From NCBI RefSeq assembly GCF_000739595.1, contig NZ_BBJP01000012.1, positions 1 to 64,000 of the forward strand: DNA of 64,000 bases, in the 5' to 3' direction. Position numbers and translations under genes: made by a program. The notes beneath the pieces were generated by a model. That model ran no database searches. It worked only from the letters and a program-made list of their open reading frames with translations, and was not told where the DNA came from. Source of the stretch: Halorubrum halophilum (GTDB taxonomy: Archaea > Halobacteriota > Halobacteria > Halobacteriales > Haloferacaceae). This document shows positions 21,670-31,273 of the stretch, piece by piece; position 1 is the stretch's first letter; every line of letters begins with the position of its first letter.

Positions 21670-23601
21670 TCAGTCGTCGGCGGGCGCCGCGGAGTCGCCG
21701 GTGGAGACGCCGGTGCCGGGCCCGATATCGATCCCGAGTTCGTCGAGCTTCTCGTCGGGGACGACGCCGTCGACCCAGTCGCGGGTCTCGTAGTACTCGG
21801 CCTTCATCTCGTCGAGCTCCGCGAGCTGACCCTCGCTGGCGCCCGTTCCGGGGATGGCGTCCGGGTGCCCGTCGATGAAGCGGTTCGGCAGGGTGTCGTC
21901 CGCGCCGTCGAAGCCGACGAGGTTGTTGTAGTAGCGTTCGAGGTTGTACACCCGCTCGCCCGCCTCGAACAGCTCGTCCTCGCTGACGTCGCGGCCGGTC
22001 ATGCCGTTGTACTGGAGCACGTACTCTTCGATCCCCTCCGCGAACGCGCTGAACTTGCAGATGTCGAAGGAGTCAGACACCGCGTGCAGGTCCTGGAAGG
22101 TGGCGGTGAGCTCGCCCTTGCCCTCCCACTCGTACGGGTCAACCTTCTCCGGAATGCCGAGGATCTCGGCGGCCGGCGTGTAGCCGCGCAGGTGGCAGGC
22201 GCCGCGGTTGGAGGTCGCGTACGCGATCCCCATCCCCTTCATACAGCGCGGGTCGTACGCGGCCATCGTCTGGCCTTTGACGGAGAGCTTGTTGCCGTGG
22301 GCGTCCTTCGCGTCAGCGACGCGCTCGGGACCCTCCGCGAGGAGGTCGCCGAGGTCCGAGGAGCGGTGGCCGATCTCGTCGAGGAGATCGATCATCGTCT
22401 CGGAGTCGCCCCAGTCGAGGTGCCCGACGCCGTCGAGTTTGCCTTCTTCGCTCATCTCCATCGCCATCGCCATCATGTTGCCGGCCTCGATGGTGTCGAT
22501 GCCCAGGTCGTTACAGCGCTGGAGCATCAGAGCGATCTCGTCGCGGTCGGAGTGCCCGGAGTTCGGGCCGAGCGCCCACGCGGACTCGTACTCGTACGAC
22601 TCCGTGCGGACGTTCATGTCCTGCCCCTTGTGGGTGACGTCGACCTCGACCTCCTTCTTACACGCGACCGGACAGGAGTGACACGTCGGCTCGTCGACGA
22701 GGATGTTCTCGCGGACGTTCTCGCCGGAGACCCGCTCCGCCTCGATGTCGACGCCCTCCGCCTCGTTGTACGCCTCGGTCGAGGTGTACTTCGCGTTCTT
22801 CGACGGGAGGCCGTCCATCTCCTCCGTCGCGTTCATCAGGACGTTGGTGCCGTACATCGAGAGTCCGCCCTCGTTGGGCGCGGTCACGTCGGACTCCCGG
22901 ATGACCTCCATCGCCTGCTGGTACCCCTCTTGGAACGTCTCGGGGTCTGCCGGCTTCGGCATGTTGGTGCCGCTCTTCACGACGACCGCCTTCACGTTCT
23001 TCGAGCCCATCACGGCCCCCGTGCCGCCCCGGCCCGAGGCGCGGTCGTCTTCGTTGATGACGCAGCCGTAGCGCACCTCGTTCTCGCCGCCCTGGCCGAT
23101 CGCCATCACGGAGACGTTCCGACCGACTTTCCCGTCGACCTCCTCGCCGATGGCGTCGATCGTGTCGTGGACGCCCTCTCCCCAGAGGTGGGAGGCGTCG
23201 CGTACCTCGACCTCGCCGTCCTCGACGAACAGGTAGACGGGCTCGTCGCTCGCGCCGTCAAGCAGGAGGCCGTCGAGCCCGGACCACTTGAGCCGCGCTC
23301 CGGACCAGCCGCCGTGGTGCGAGTCGGTGACTGTCCCCGTCAGCGGGGACTTGGTGACGAACGCGATCCGACCGCTCATCACGGTCTGGGTCCCCGTGAG
23401 GGGGCCGGTCATGATCGCGAGCCGGTTGTCCGGCCCCAGCGGGTCGACGTCCGGACCGGCGTCGAAGACGTACTTGACGCCGAGCCCGCGCGCGCCGATG
23501 TACTTCTCCGCGTCGTCCTCGTCGATCCCGCGGTAGTCGACCGCTCCGTCCCCGAGATCGACCTGTGCAACTCGGTCTCTGTAGCCGCCCATTTCAGTCA
23601 T
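21670..23601 (-). CDS. Aldehyde ferredoxin oxidoreductase family (tungsten-pterin enzyme)
   Basis: A 643-residue protein of full family length. The N-terminal AOR domain holds IGARGLGVKY and GPLTGT. The Fe-S ligands are in CHSCPVACKK (about residue 300) and near the C-terminal region with RGACHLRGY. It oxidises aldehydes to carboxylic acids with ferredoxin as acceptor, in the cytoplasm. The TATA-like TTAATTAA (23612-23619) lies 24 bases before an internal ATG at 23592 (fourth codon), so a leaderless start at Met4 is possible. The aldehyde cannot be told from sequence. Single gene, no partner nearby. Confidence 0.85.
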   Translation of the reverse strand: MTEMGGYRDRVAQVDLGDGAVDYRGIDEDDAEKYIGARGLGVKYVFDAGPDVDPLGPDNRLAIMTGPLTGTQTVMSGRIAFVTKSPLTGTVTDSHHGGWSGARLKWSGLDGLLLDGASDEPVYLFVEDGEVEVRDASHLWGEGVHDTIDAIGEEVDGKVGRNVSVMAIGQGGENEVRYGCVINEDDRASGRGGTGAVMGSKNVKAVVVKSGTNMPKPADPETFQEGYQQAMEVIRESDVTAPNEGGLSMYGTNVLMNATEEMDGLPSKNAKYTSTEAYNEAEGVDIEAERVSGENVRENILVDEPTCHSCPVACKKEVEVDVTHKGQDMNVRTESYEYESAWALGPNSGHSDRDEIALMLQRCNDLGIDTIEAGNMMAMAMEMSEEGKLDGVGHLDWGDSETMIDLLDEIGHRSSDLGDLLAEGPERVADAKDAHGNKLSVKGQTMAAYDPRCMKGMGIAYATSNRGACHLRGYTPAAEILGIPEKVDPYEWEGKGELTATFQDLHAVSDSFDICKFSAFAEGIEEYVLQYNGMTGRDVSEDELFEAGERVYNLERYYNNLVGFDGADDTLPNRFIDGHPDAIPGTGASEGQLAELDEMKAEYYETRDWVDGVVPDEKLDELGIDIGPGTGVSTGDSAAPADD

Positions 23602-23881
23602 GTAATGCTCGTTAATTAAAGAAGGACTGTAGCGGGTTAGTTGTTCACCTCTCGACGTAGCCGGTACCGGTTACTTCGACGCTCGACTGCCGGCATCGTG
23701 GTATATAAATGATAGAACGGAAACACACGCCGAAAACGGCCGACAGAAGGGCATTCGTGTGTCGTTCTCACACTCGTGTCGGCGGCCGTACTATCAAGCG
23801 GTTTCGGCGCGGGCGTGGGGACGCTGCGGACGGCGCATCTTGAGACGCCACCGCTCCCTGTGACCGATCTGTGATCGCTCC

Positions 23882-24418
23882 GTGACCGATAACTTCGCGG
23901 GCCGTGAACGAAAACGCGTGAACGGGACCGACCGCGAACGCGACCGCGACAACACCGATAGCCGCGCGGATCGGGGCGACCAAAGCGACTCGCGGCTCGG
24001 CACCATCGCGTTCGCGCTGGCGGTCCTCATCGCGTCGGTGGTCCCGGTGTCGTGGGTGGCACCCGGCGGGGCGGAGGGTGCGGGCGGCGGCGGTGTCGGA
24101 AGCGGCGGCGGAGCCGCCGCGTTCGTCGACGCGCTCCCCTTCGACATCGGCTTCACCGACCCCTTCCACCTCGTCGGCTACGCGGTCCTGACGGTCCTCG
24201 CGAGCCGCGCGATCGGTCGAGGCCGCCTCGGGCTCCTCCTCGCCGCGGGCGCAGCGGTCGCGTTCGGGTTCGGGATCGAGCTCCTTCAGGCGCCGATCCC
24301 GTGGCGGTCGTTCGCGTGGCGCGACGCCGCCGTCAACGCGGTCGGAGCGTGTCTCGGGATCGCGGTGGTCCTCGCGGCCGCCGCTTTCCACCGGATCGGC
24401 CGCGACGAGCAGCAATGA
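23882..24418 (+). CDS. VanZ-like membrane protein
   Basis: A 178-residue protein starting at GTG. The first ~40 residues are hydrophilic and charged. Then follow four membrane helices, including LGTIAFALAVLIASVVPVSW and the VanZ core (TDPFHLVGYAVLTVLASRAI; FGFGIELLQAPIPWRSFAWRD; AVGACLGIAVVLAA) with the H-x-x-GY and E-x-x-Q positions. Function in archaea unknown. The upstream 280 bases to the aldehyde oxidoreductase gene hold two divergent promoters and nothing else recognised. Confidence 0.75.
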   Translation: MTDNFAGRERKRVNGTDRERDRDNTDSRADRGDQSDSRLGTIAFALAVLIASVVPVSWVAPGGAEGAGGGGVGSGGGAAAFVDALPFDIGFTDPFHLVGYAVLTVLASRAIGRGRLGLLLAAGAAVAFGFGIELLQAPIPWRSFAWRDAAVNAVGACLGIAVVLAAAAFHRIGRDEQQ

Positions 24419-24455
24419 CGACACGGCTTTACGCGCTCGGCCGCTTCCTCCGGTA

Positions 24456-25550
24456 ATGAGCAAGCCGAGCCCCGACGCGTACGAGCAGGGGCGCGGGATG
24501 GACGCGCACAACGCGGTGATGCGCGATATCCGCGCCGAGCGCTCGGAGACGTACGACCCGACCCAGCCCACCCGCGTGTGGATCGACGAGGACAACACGC
24601 CCGACGGCGTCGTGAACTCCCTCACGATCATCTTAAACACCGGCGGCTGCCGGTGGGCCCGCGCCGGCGGCTGTACGATGTGCGGCTACGTCGCGGAGTC
24701 GGTCGAGGGCGGCAGCGTGAGCCACGAAGCCCTCATGAACCAGATCGAGGTGTGCCTCGACCACGAGCAAGAAGAAGCGGACGCCCCGGCAGAGCTGATC
24801 AAGATCTACACCTCCGGATCCTTCCTCGACGAGCGCGAGGTCCCCGCCGAGACCCGGCGGGCCATCGCCGAGACGTTCGCGGACCGCGACCGGATCGTCG
24901 TCGAGTCGCTGCCAGACTTCGTGAGCCGGGAGAAGATCGGCGACTTCGCGGACCACGGGATCGCGACCGACGTGGCGGTCGGGCTGGAGACCGCGACCGA
25001 CCGCGTCCGCCACGACTGCGTGAACAAGTACTTCGACTTCGCCGACTTCGAGGACGCCTGCGCGGAGGCGGCCGCCGCGGACGACGACTTCGACGCCGAC
25101 GTGGGGATCAAGGCGTACCTCCTCATGAAGCCGCCCTTCCTCGCGGAGCCCGAGGCTGCCGCCGACATGATCGACTCGATCCGGCGCTGCGCCGACGTGG
25201 ACGGCTGTCACACCGTCTCGATGAACCCGACGAACGTCCAGCGCTACACGATGGTCGACGAGCTGTTCTTCGAGGGCGGGTACCGCCCGCCGTGGCTCTG
25301 GTCGGTGGCGCACGTCCTCGAAGAAACCGCCGACGTCGACGCCATCGTCGTCTCCGACCCGGTCGGACACGGCTCCGACCGCGGCGCGCACAACTGCGGC
25401 GAGTGCGACGACCGCGTCCAGACCGCGATCAAGGACTTCGACAAGCGGCAGGACCCGAGCGTCTTCGAGCAGGTGTCCTGCGAGTGCGAGGCGACGTGGG
25501 AGCTCGTGATGGCGGAGGAGACGAGCTACAACATGCCACTCGCGCGGTAG
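24456..25550 (+). CDS. raSEA: Archaeosine biosynthesis radical SAM enzyme RaSEA
   Basis: A 364-residue radical SAM protein. The cluster-binding cysteines are Cys65, Cys73 and Cys76 in GGCRWARAGGCTMCGY, the wider CX7CX2C form of this family, and further Cys occur in HNCGECDD and CECEA near the C-terminus. With ArcS it converts lysine-modified preQ0 at position 15 of archaeal tRNA to archaeosine. No arcS is seen in the window. TTTACG lies about 28 bases before the ATG. Confidence 0.85.
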   Translation: MSKPSPDAYEQGRGMDAHNAVMRDIRAERSETYDPTQPTRVWIDEDNTPDGVVNSLTIILNTGGCRWARAGGCTMCGYVAESVEGGSVSHEALMNQIEVCLDHEQEEADAPAELIKIYTSGSFLDEREVPAETRRAIAETFADRDRIVVESLPDFVSREKIGDFADHGIATDVAVGLETATDRVRHDCVNKYFDFADFEDACAEAAAADDDFDADVGIKAYLLMKPPFLAEPEAAADMIDSIRRCADVDGCHTVSMNPTNVQRYTMVDELFFEGGYRPPWLWSVAHVLEETADVDAIVVSDPVGHGSDRGAHNCGECDDRVQTAIKDFDKRQDPSVFEQVSCECEATWELVMAEETSYNMPLAR

Positions 25551-25748
25551 CTCCGTCTCCCGTTCCGCCCTCCGCGCTCCGTCAGAAACGGGAGCGATCG
25601 GGGACGGTTGCGATCAGATGACATCTATATTCTGAAACGTACGATCTGTTTTGAACAAATTTCTGAACAGTATACGCGTGTTAATGCGGATCATACCGAT
25701 CGATCAGGTCGAAAAAGACCCTTATACCTCCGGATACTGAGGTGAACC

Positions 25749-25970
25749 ATGAACGCAGACGCCAGCGGTTCCCGGTCGGACGCCAGCGGTTCCCGGTCCC
25801 TCCGCGGGAAGTCGGTCCTGTTCTGTGCGGAGTGCAGCTTCGAGAACCCCGTCTCCGAGGGGTGGCTCGTCGTCAGCGACGGCGACGAGCGCACCATCGT
25901 GTGCCCGGAGTGCGGGCACGTCGCCGACCACCGGACGGAGCGGTCGGCGCCGGCGCCGCGAGCGGACTGA
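25749..25970 (+). CDS. Small zinc-ribbon protein with N-terminal duplication
   Basis: A 73-residue protein with CAEC (near 27-30) and CPEC (near 53-56), the common haloarchaeal CPxCG-type small zinc finger. Residues 4-10 and 11-17 repeat as DASGSRS, encoded by a perfect 20-base tandem duplication (25758-25797). CTTATACC (25720-25727) lies 22-29 bases before the ATG, while GAGGTGA also precedes it. Function unknown. Confidence 0.7.
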   Translation: MNADASGSRSDASGSRSLRGKSVLFCAECSFENPVSEGWLVVSDGDERTIVCPECGHVADHRTERSAPAPRAD

Positions 25971-26022
25971 GAACGGAATCGGTCGGTCGAGCGCTACTCC
26001 CTGATCCCCTCCGGCCCGTACC

Positions 26023-26826
26023 TCATTCCCTCCTCGGCGCGCGCTCGGCCAGCACCGGAATCGCGTCCAGTTTCTCGTCGTCGATCGCGTCCCAGTCGAT
26101 CCCCTCCGGGCGCGGATAGGGCGTGTCGGTTCGAATCGTTCGCTCTGGAGTCACTACCAGATCGAGCGGCACGTCGTAGGCGTCGGGCGCCGGGAGGTCG
26201 GCGGCGTCCGCGATCGGCGACTCGGGACCGTCAAGGACCGATAGCTCGTGGACCGTGGTCGCCACCGCGGTCGTGTCATTGACAGCGCCAAGTTCGCTGA
26301 GCACGCCCCACTCTAAGTCGCTGTACCCCTCCCCCTTCCCGATCCGAGCGCCGTCGGTCGTGACGCCAACCGAGCCGGCGACCACGAGGTCGACGTGCGG
26401 CACGTCCTCCGGCGGGACCGGAGTGCCGTACGTCGAGATGCCCGAGACGGTGGTGGCGTCGTCGATATCGGCGTCGTCGTCGGGCTTCGCCCGACTGCCA
26501 GAGGCGCGGTGCGCCTCGCTGCCGTCGGCCGCGATCGCTTCCGGGTCGAGCCGGAGGAACGGGTCGGCGTCGCGGAGCCGCGGCTGGGCGACGTACACCG
26601 TCTTCCCGGCCCGGAGCGCGGCGCGTCGCACGGGGAGCTGCGGCGCGTCCGGGTTGCACTTGAGCGTCGCCGCCGACGCCCACGCGTCGGTCTCGGTCAG
26701 GCGATCGCGGGCGGCGTCGGCGCCCGCGAAGTTCGGGATCCGATCGTGCGGCGGGAATGGGAACCGTGCTTGGTCGCCCGCCTCGAAGGCGTCCCAGACG
26801 GTCTCGCGGACGGCCTGTTTGTTCAT
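26023..26826 (-). CDS. 5-formyltetrahydrofolate cyclo-ligase family protein
   Basis: A 267-residue protein matching the MTHFS-like fold: N-terminal KQAVRETVWDAFE helix, FPFPPHDRIPNFAG, LKCNPDAPQLPVRRAAL, VVAGSVGVTTDGARIGKGEGY with the GxGxGYSDLE turn, and a C-terminal TTVHELSVLD. Known family members use ATP to close 5-formyl-THF; archaeal long forms may have another substrate. Single gene. Confidence 0.75.
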   Translation of the reverse strand: MNKQAVRETVWDAFEAGDQARFPFPPHDRIPNFAGADAARDRLTETDAWASAATLKCNPDAPQLPVRRAALRAGKTVYVAQPRLRDADPFLRLDPEAIAADGSEAHRASGSRAKPDDDADIDDATTVSGISTYGTPVPPEDVPHVDLVVAGSVGVTTDGARIGKGEGYSDLEWGVLSELGAVNDTTAVATTVHELSVLDGPESPIADAADLPAPDAYDVPLDLVVTPERTIRTDTPYPRPEGIDWDAIDDEKLDAIPVLAERAPRRE

Positions 26827-26975
26827 GTTCGACGGTGGAGACGCGGCGACAAGTAGTCCACGAAGCCCGGCGTCGTCCCCCGTGTCTCGGTCATCCCCGC
26901 CCTCATCCCGCTCCCGTCCAGCGGTCGGGTCGATCTACCGGCGTATTTATATATCAGATGTGTGTGAGTTCATCC

Positions 26976-27686
26976 ATGCTCGAAGACGGACTCTCGTACC
27001 CAGTTCGCGGCGACTGGATCGGGCGGATCATCATCGGAGGAATACTGGGGCTCTTCTCGGTCCTCCTGCTCCCGGCGTTCGTGATCGTCGGGTACCTCGT
27101 CCGCGTGCTCGAACGGACCATCGGCGGCGAGGACGTACCGCCGGAGTTCGACGAGTGGGGCGACCTCCTGATGAAGGGCGTAATCGGAACGATCATCACG
27201 ATTGCGTACATGGTTATTCCGGTGATCGTGTACGGGGTCGTCGTTGCGGTCGTGGGCGGGACGAGCGGCGCGATCGGCGGCGACGCCGGCGCGCTCATCG
27301 GGGTCGTCGGCGTGCTGCTCGCGCTGGCGTTTCTCCCCGTGCTGTTCTTCATCTACTACGCTGTTCCCGCCGCGCTATCGGCGTACGCGGCCCGCGGCGA
27401 GATGGGCGCCGCGTTCGACCTCGACCTGCTGAAGCCGGCGCTGTTCAGCACCGAATACCTCGTCGCCGTGCTGATGCCCATCGTCGTGGCAGTGATCATG
27501 TGGATCGTCACGGCGGTGCTTACGGTGACTGTCGTCGGCCTCCTTCTCGTTCCCTTCGTCCAGTTCTACGGACAGGTCGCGGTGTTCCGGATGTTCGGCT
27601 CTGCGTTCGCGAGCGTGAACGACCGGATCGAGACAGGGTCGGCCGGCGGCAACGTGGGGACGGTCGGCGACGACGTGGCGTACTGA
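26976..27686 (+). CDS. DUF4013-type polytopic membrane protein
   Basis: A 236-residue protein. The N-terminus (MLEDGLSYPVRGDWIGRIII) and five to six hydrophobic segments match haloarchaeal DUF4013 proteins. A TATA-like TATTTATATAT (26943-26953) lies about 28 bases before ATG 26976, fixing this start over upstream frames. Function unknown. Confidence 0.75.
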   Translation: MLEDGLSYPVRGDWIGRIIIGGILGLFSVLLLPAFVIVGYLVRVLERTIGGEDVPPEFDEWGDLLMKGVIGTIITIAYMVIPVIVYGVVVAVVGGTSGAIGGDAGALIGVVGVLLALAFLPVLFFIYYAVPAALSAYAARGEMGAAFDLDLLKPALFSTEYLVAVLMPIVVAVIMWIVTAVLTVTVVGLLLVPFVQFYGQVAVFRMFGSAFASVNDRIETGSAGGNVGTVGDDVAY

Positions 27687-27749
27687 AGGCGTCCCATCGA
27701 CGCGTTCCGCGACGCGCCTTTTAAACCGTTCAACCGCCCACGTACGGGT

Positions 27750-28370
27750 ATGTTCGAAGACCGGCCGGACCGCGACGCCGAGGTCGTCCTCGTGGGGCGC
27801 TCGAACGTCGGCAAGTCCACGCTGATGCGCGAGCTGACGGGCCACGACTTCTCGACGGGCGGCAAGCCGGGCGTCACCCGCCAGCCGAACCACTTCGACT
27901 GGGCCAGCGAGAGCTTCATGTTCACGGACCTGCCCGGGTTCGGCTTCATGTCCGGCGTCGAGGAGGAGCACCGCGAGGCGATCAAGACGAACATCGTTCA
28001 CTACCTTGAGGACAACGCCGACTCGATCCTGGCGGGCGTCGTCGTGATGGACGGGAAGGCCGCCGTCGACATCATCGACCGGCACGCCGAGCGTGGGAAC
28101 ATTCCCCACGACGTGGAGATGTTCGGCTTCCTCGAGGACGTAGGCGTCGAGCCCATCGTCGCCGTCAACAAGACCGACAAGATCGACGACCTCGACGAGC
28201 GGCTCGACGCGATCTGCGACCGGCTCGGGCTGTACCCGCCGTGGCAGCAGTGGTCCGACCGGATCGCGCCGATCTGTGCGAAGAAGGGCGACGTCGAGGC
28301 GTTAGAGGAGTGTCTCCGGACGCGCTTCCACGAGCACAACCGCGACGACCTGCTGAAGTTCGTCTCCTGA
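27750..28370 (+). CDS. engB: GTP-binding protein EngB/YihA family
   Basis: A 206-residue GTPase with G1 GRSNVGKST (16-24), switch region [12 protein letters not shown]3 DLPGFGF, and G4 NKTDK. EngB-type GTPases assist large-subunit ribosome assembly. Archaeal members keep the same core. TTTTAAACC (27719-27727) is about 27 bases before the ATG. Confidence 0.9.
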   Translation: MFEDRPDRDAEVVLVGRSNVGKSTLMRELTGHDFSTGGKPGVTRQPNHFDWASESFMFTDLPGFGFMSGVEEEHREAIKTNIVHYLEDNADSILAGVVVMDGKAAVDIIDRHAERGNIPHDVEMFGFLEDVGVEPIVAVNKTDKIDDLDERLDAICDRLGLYPPWQQWSDRIAPICAKKGDVEALEECLRTRFHEHNRDDLLKFVS

Positions 28371-28415
28371 GCGACCGCGCGCTCGTTTAAGTAGCGAGCC
28401 GACGATCGCGTCCGT

Positions 28416-28784
28416 ATGAACGCCCGTCCCGTCGCGGCACTCGGCGTCGCGCTCACGACGTTTCTCGCCGTCGCCGCGCTGTTCACCGAACTCCTCGCCG
28501 CTCGAATCGCTTTTTCCGCGCTCGTCGGGCTCCCCGCCGGACTCGTCGCCGGCGCCGCGGCGGGGATCACGACGTGGGCGCGTCTCTGGGCCAGACCGGG
28601 GACTCGGCCGTCTCTGCTCGGAATCGCCGCGTTCGGCTACGCCCTCCTCGTCGCCGCCGCGGTCTCGTACACGGTGCCGCCGGCTCGCGACCTGGTTGGC
28701 GTCGACACGGCGGTCCCGTTCGCCGCGCTCTGTGCGATCGCCGTGTTCCTACTCGCCCGCCGGGACGCGGACCGGATCGCGTGA
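28416..28784 (+). CDS. Hypothetical four-helix membrane protein
   Basis: A 122-residue Ala-rich protein with four predicted membrane helices (ALGVALTTFLAVAALFTELL; LVGLPAGLVAGAAAGITTWA; LLGIAAFGYALLVAAAVSYT; VPFAALCAIAVFLLA) and an RRDADRIA end. No family recognised. TTTAAG (28385-28390) is placed about 30 bases upstream. Confidence 0.65.
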   Translation: MNARPVAALGVALTTFLAVAALFTELLAARIAFSALVGLPAGLVAGAAAGITTWARLWARPGTRPSLLGIAAFGYALLVAAAVSYTVPPARDLVGVDTAVPFAALCAIAVFLLARRDADRIA

Positions 28785-28813
28785 CCGGCGAAAGATGGAG
28801 GCCGGCTCCGACC

Positions 28814-29173
28814 TCAGGCGAACACGACGAACCGGAACAGCCACAGCGTGACCATCCCGCCGGTGATGGTCGCCAGCACGTTCTCCGTGCGCCACGCGAT
28901 CACGCCGGCGACGGCGCCGGCGATCAGTCGCTCGTCGGCGAGCGTCGCGGCGACCGAGGGCCGGATCGTCACCAGATCGGGGAGCACGAGCGCCGCGAGC
29001 ACGGCCGGCGGGACGTACCTGAGGGGGCGTTTGATACGGGCGGGAACCTCGTCGATCCGGCCGAACAGGTGGATGAAGGAGAGCCGGAACCCGTACGTCG
29101 CGAGCCCGATGAGGACGATGGTGAGCCAGAGTTCGAGCGCGTCGCCGAAGGGGAGGAGAGAGCCGCCGGTCAC
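28814..29173 (-). CDS. azlD: AzlD family branched-chain amino acid exporter subunit
   Basis: A 119-residue protein with helices LWLTIVLIGLATYGFRLSFI, the family loop RIKRPLRYVPPAVLAALVLPD and two more helices. GTG 29173 overlaps the stop of the AzlC gene (GTGA). AzlC and AzlD together form a small export pump for branched-chain amino acids. Confidence 0.85.
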   Translation of the reverse strand: MTGGSLLPFGDALELWLTIVLIGLATYGFRLSFIHLFGRIDEVPARIKRPLRYVPPAVLAALVLPDLVTIRPSVAATLADERLIAGAVAGVIAWRTENVLATITGGMVTLWLFRFVVFA

Positions 29174-29865
29174 GACTCGTACACCTCCGTCAGCAGGCCG
29201 ACCGCAATTCCGGAGACCGCGCCGGCCAGCAGCCCGAGGTTCAGGGGGAGCCCGGCGGCGACGACCGCGATCGTGCCGCCGGCGACGCCCGCGGCGGTGG
29301 TCGGCCGGTCCTTCATCGCGGGGACGAGGAGCGCGAGGAACACCAGCGGGACCGCGAAGGTCAGGCCCCACGCGTCGGGGACGCCGGCGCCGACCACGAC
29401 GCCGACCACCGTGCCGATCTGCCAGACCACCCACAGCGCCGCGGCCGCGCCGAAGTAGTAGCGCCACCGGCTGCGCTCCGGGTTGGCCTCGTACTCCGCG
29501 ACCGAGAGCGCGTACGCCTGATCGGTGAGCAGGTACGCGAGGCCCGCCCGGAACCTGCGACCGTAGTCCGCGAAGTGCGGGGCGATGGAGGCCGAGTACA
29601 TCACCACCCGGAGGTTGATCACGACCGCGGTGCCGACCACGACCGCGAACGGCGCGTTCGACCCGATCAGATCTATCGCGGCGAGCTGGGAGGCGCCCGC
29701 GAACACGATCACCGACATCCCGACCGCCTCGGCGAGCCCCAACCCGGCGTCGACGGCGGCGATACCGGCGACCAAGGCGAACGGGGCGATCCCGAGCAGC
29801 AGCGGCGACACGTCTCGGACGCCGGCCCAGATGTCGCCGTCAGTGAAGTCTCCGTCCACGGTCAC
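29170..29865 (-). CDS. azlC: AzlC family amino acid exporter subunit
   Basis: A 231-residue protein with GVRDVSPLLLGIAPFALVAG, the conserved FAGASQLAAIDL segment, NLRVVMYSASIAPHF and several further helices, all AzlC hallmarks. Starts at GTG 29865, overlapping the RNA methyltransferase stop by 4 bases, and overlaps azlD at its end. The link to the methyltransferase is probably only operon packing. Confidence 0.85.
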   Translation of the reverse strand: MTVDGDFTDGDIWAGVRDVSPLLLGIAPFALVAGIAAVDAGLGLAEAVGMSVIVFAGASQLAAIDLIGSNAPFAVVVGTAVVINLRVVMYSASIAPHFADYGRRFRAGLAYLLTDQAYALSVAEYEANPERSRWRYYFGAAAALWVVWQIGTVVGVVVGAGVPDAWGLTFAVPLVFLALLVPAMKDRPTTAAGVAGGTIAVVAAGLPLNLGLLAGAVSGIAVGLLTEVYES

Positions 29866-30680
29866 TCTCGCGGGTAGACGGGCTCGTCGTGCTTCGCCGC
29901 GAGGTGGTCGGCGTGTTCCAGCTTCGTGTTGGCCTTGCGGAACGTGCCGAGCAGGGAGTGGATCTCGCGTTCGGTCGGGTGCGCGCGCCCGAGCAGCCGG
30001 CGCATCAGCAGCGCGTTCTTCTCGCGCACGTGCTCGCGCTGGCCGGTGGACTCGAGGAACTCGCCGAAGAATTCGTGGAAGCGCTCCACGTCGCCCTCGG
30101 GGGCGCGCGTGACCGCGGTGTCGGGGAGCTGCGTCTCGTCGACGGTGAGATCGCGGAGCTCGTACAGGAGGACGGTTGCGGCCTGCCCGAGGTTCAACAC
30201 GGGGTAGTCGTCGGCGGCCGGGATCGAGCACACCTCGTCGAGCCGCGAGAGCTCCTCGTTGTTGAGGCCGCGCCCCTCGCGGCCGAAGACGATGGCGGTC
30301 GGCGCGTCCACGGTCTCCAGCGACTCGCGCAGTTCGACGGGGGTCTTGAAGGGGAACCGCTCGTGGCTCTGGTCGTCCTCGCCGGTGATCGCGGTGGTGC
30401 CGACCGTGTGGTAGTTCGCGACGACCTCGTCGAACGTCACCTCGTCGGCGTTCGGGAGTACGTCCTCGCGGGCGTGGCCGGCGAAGCCGTACGCCTCGCC
30501 GTCCTCCTTCAGCTCCGGCGGATCGACCAGCTTGAGGTCGGTGAGTCCGAAGTTCTTCATCGCTCGGGCGATGGTGCCGACGTTGCCGGGCGTCTCCGGC
30601 TCGACGACGACCACGACCGGCTTGCGACGGGGCTGAGGGGACTCGTGACCGTCGCCGTCGCCCTCGTCTCCCCCGCTCAT
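29862..30680 (-). CDS. trmJ: SpoU-type (TrmJ-like) RNA methyltransferase
   Basis: A 272-residue protein with the TrmH/SpoU knot: VVVEPETPGNVGTIARAMKN, IVFGREGRGLNNEEL, and VLNLGQAATVLLYELRD (motifs 1-3). The C-terminal helical extension (REHVREKNALLMRRLLGRAH) is typical of TrmJ, which 2'-O-methylates position 32 of tRNA. A rRNA target is possible. ATG 30680 overlaps the preceding stop as ATGA. Confidence 0.8.
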   Translation of the reverse strand: MSGGDEGDGDGHESPQPRRKPVVVVVEPETPGNVGTIARAMKNFGLTDLKLVDPPELKEDGEAYGFAGHAREDVLPNADEVTFDEVVANYHTVGTTAITGEDDQSHERFPFKTPVELRESLETVDAPTAIVFGREGRGLNNEELSRLDEVCSIPAADDYPVLNLGQAATVLLYELRDLTVDETQLPDTAVTRAPEGDVERFHEFFGEFLESTGQREHVREKNALLMRRLLGRAHPTEREIHSLLGTFRKANTKLEHADHLAAKHDEPVYPRE

Positions 30681-31273
30681 TGGTTCGACGGGTAGTCGGT
30701 CGAGAGGTCGACGTCGTCGAGGTCGTCCTCGCTCAGCTTGTCCTCCGTGTCCCCCTGCTTGTCGTCGCTCTCGCCGGCGAGTTCGAGGATGTCGATCCGG
30801 TCGCCCTCGAAGTCCTGCTCGACGCGCTCCTGGACGTCCTGCTGGTCCGGTAAGTCCGGGAGCCCGTCGGGGTCCTCCTCGACGTGCTCGACCGGGGCGT
30901 ACCCCTCCGGGGCCTCGTTGCCCGCGGCGACCCACTCGTGGAAGCGGTCGCCGAACTCGAGGGAGCCGGCGTGCTCGCTGCCGCCCTCCTCGCGGAACCA
31001 GTAGAGCAGGTCCGGCTCGTGCTCGGGACAGAGCAGCACCTCTCCCTTCGGCTCGCCGTAGACTATCTCGGCCTGGTTACACCGCTGGATCTCGGCTTCA
31101 CCGTGTTCGAGGTAACAGACGTCGCAGGGCTCCTCGACGAGCCCGACGAGTCTGACGAGACGTTCTCGGGGCCCGTCCGGGATCTCGTCGAGGGGCTTCA
31201 GCTCCTCGTCGCCGGTGAAGATATCCTCCTCGTCGAACCGCCATCCGCGGAGGCCGACGCTCACTTTCGCCAT
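30677..31273 (-). CDS. Haloarchaeal hypothetical protein with Cys cluster
   Basis: A 198-residue acidic protein with CDVC (near 51-54), a Cys in QRCNQ and one in LLCPEH, which could bind one zinc. It starts MAKVSVGLRGWRFDEEDIFT. ATG 31273 is used because the frame above it is arginine-rich and overlaps the divergent promoter. It is cotranscribed with the RNA methyltransferase, suggesting an RNA-linked task. No function assigned. Confidence 0.65.
   Translation of the reverse strand: MAKVSVGLRGWRFDEEDIFTGDEELKPLDEIPDGPRERLVRLVGLVEEPCDVCYLEHGEAEIQRCNQAEIVYGEPKGEVLLCPEHEPDLLYWFREEGGSEHAGSLEFGDRFHEWVAAGNEAPEGYAPVEHVEEDPDGLPDLPDQQDVQERVEQDFEGDRIDILELAGESDDKQGDTEDKLSEDDLDDVDLSTDYPSNQ

Noticed and set aside
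21193-23619. 808-codon open frame opposite the aldehyde ferredoxin oxidoreductase gene
   Set aside because: It is a mirror of the true gene: residue composition (Val/Arg/Leu-rich with many HRV runs) is a shadow of high-GC coding DNA, and the opposite strand holds a full conserved enzyme.
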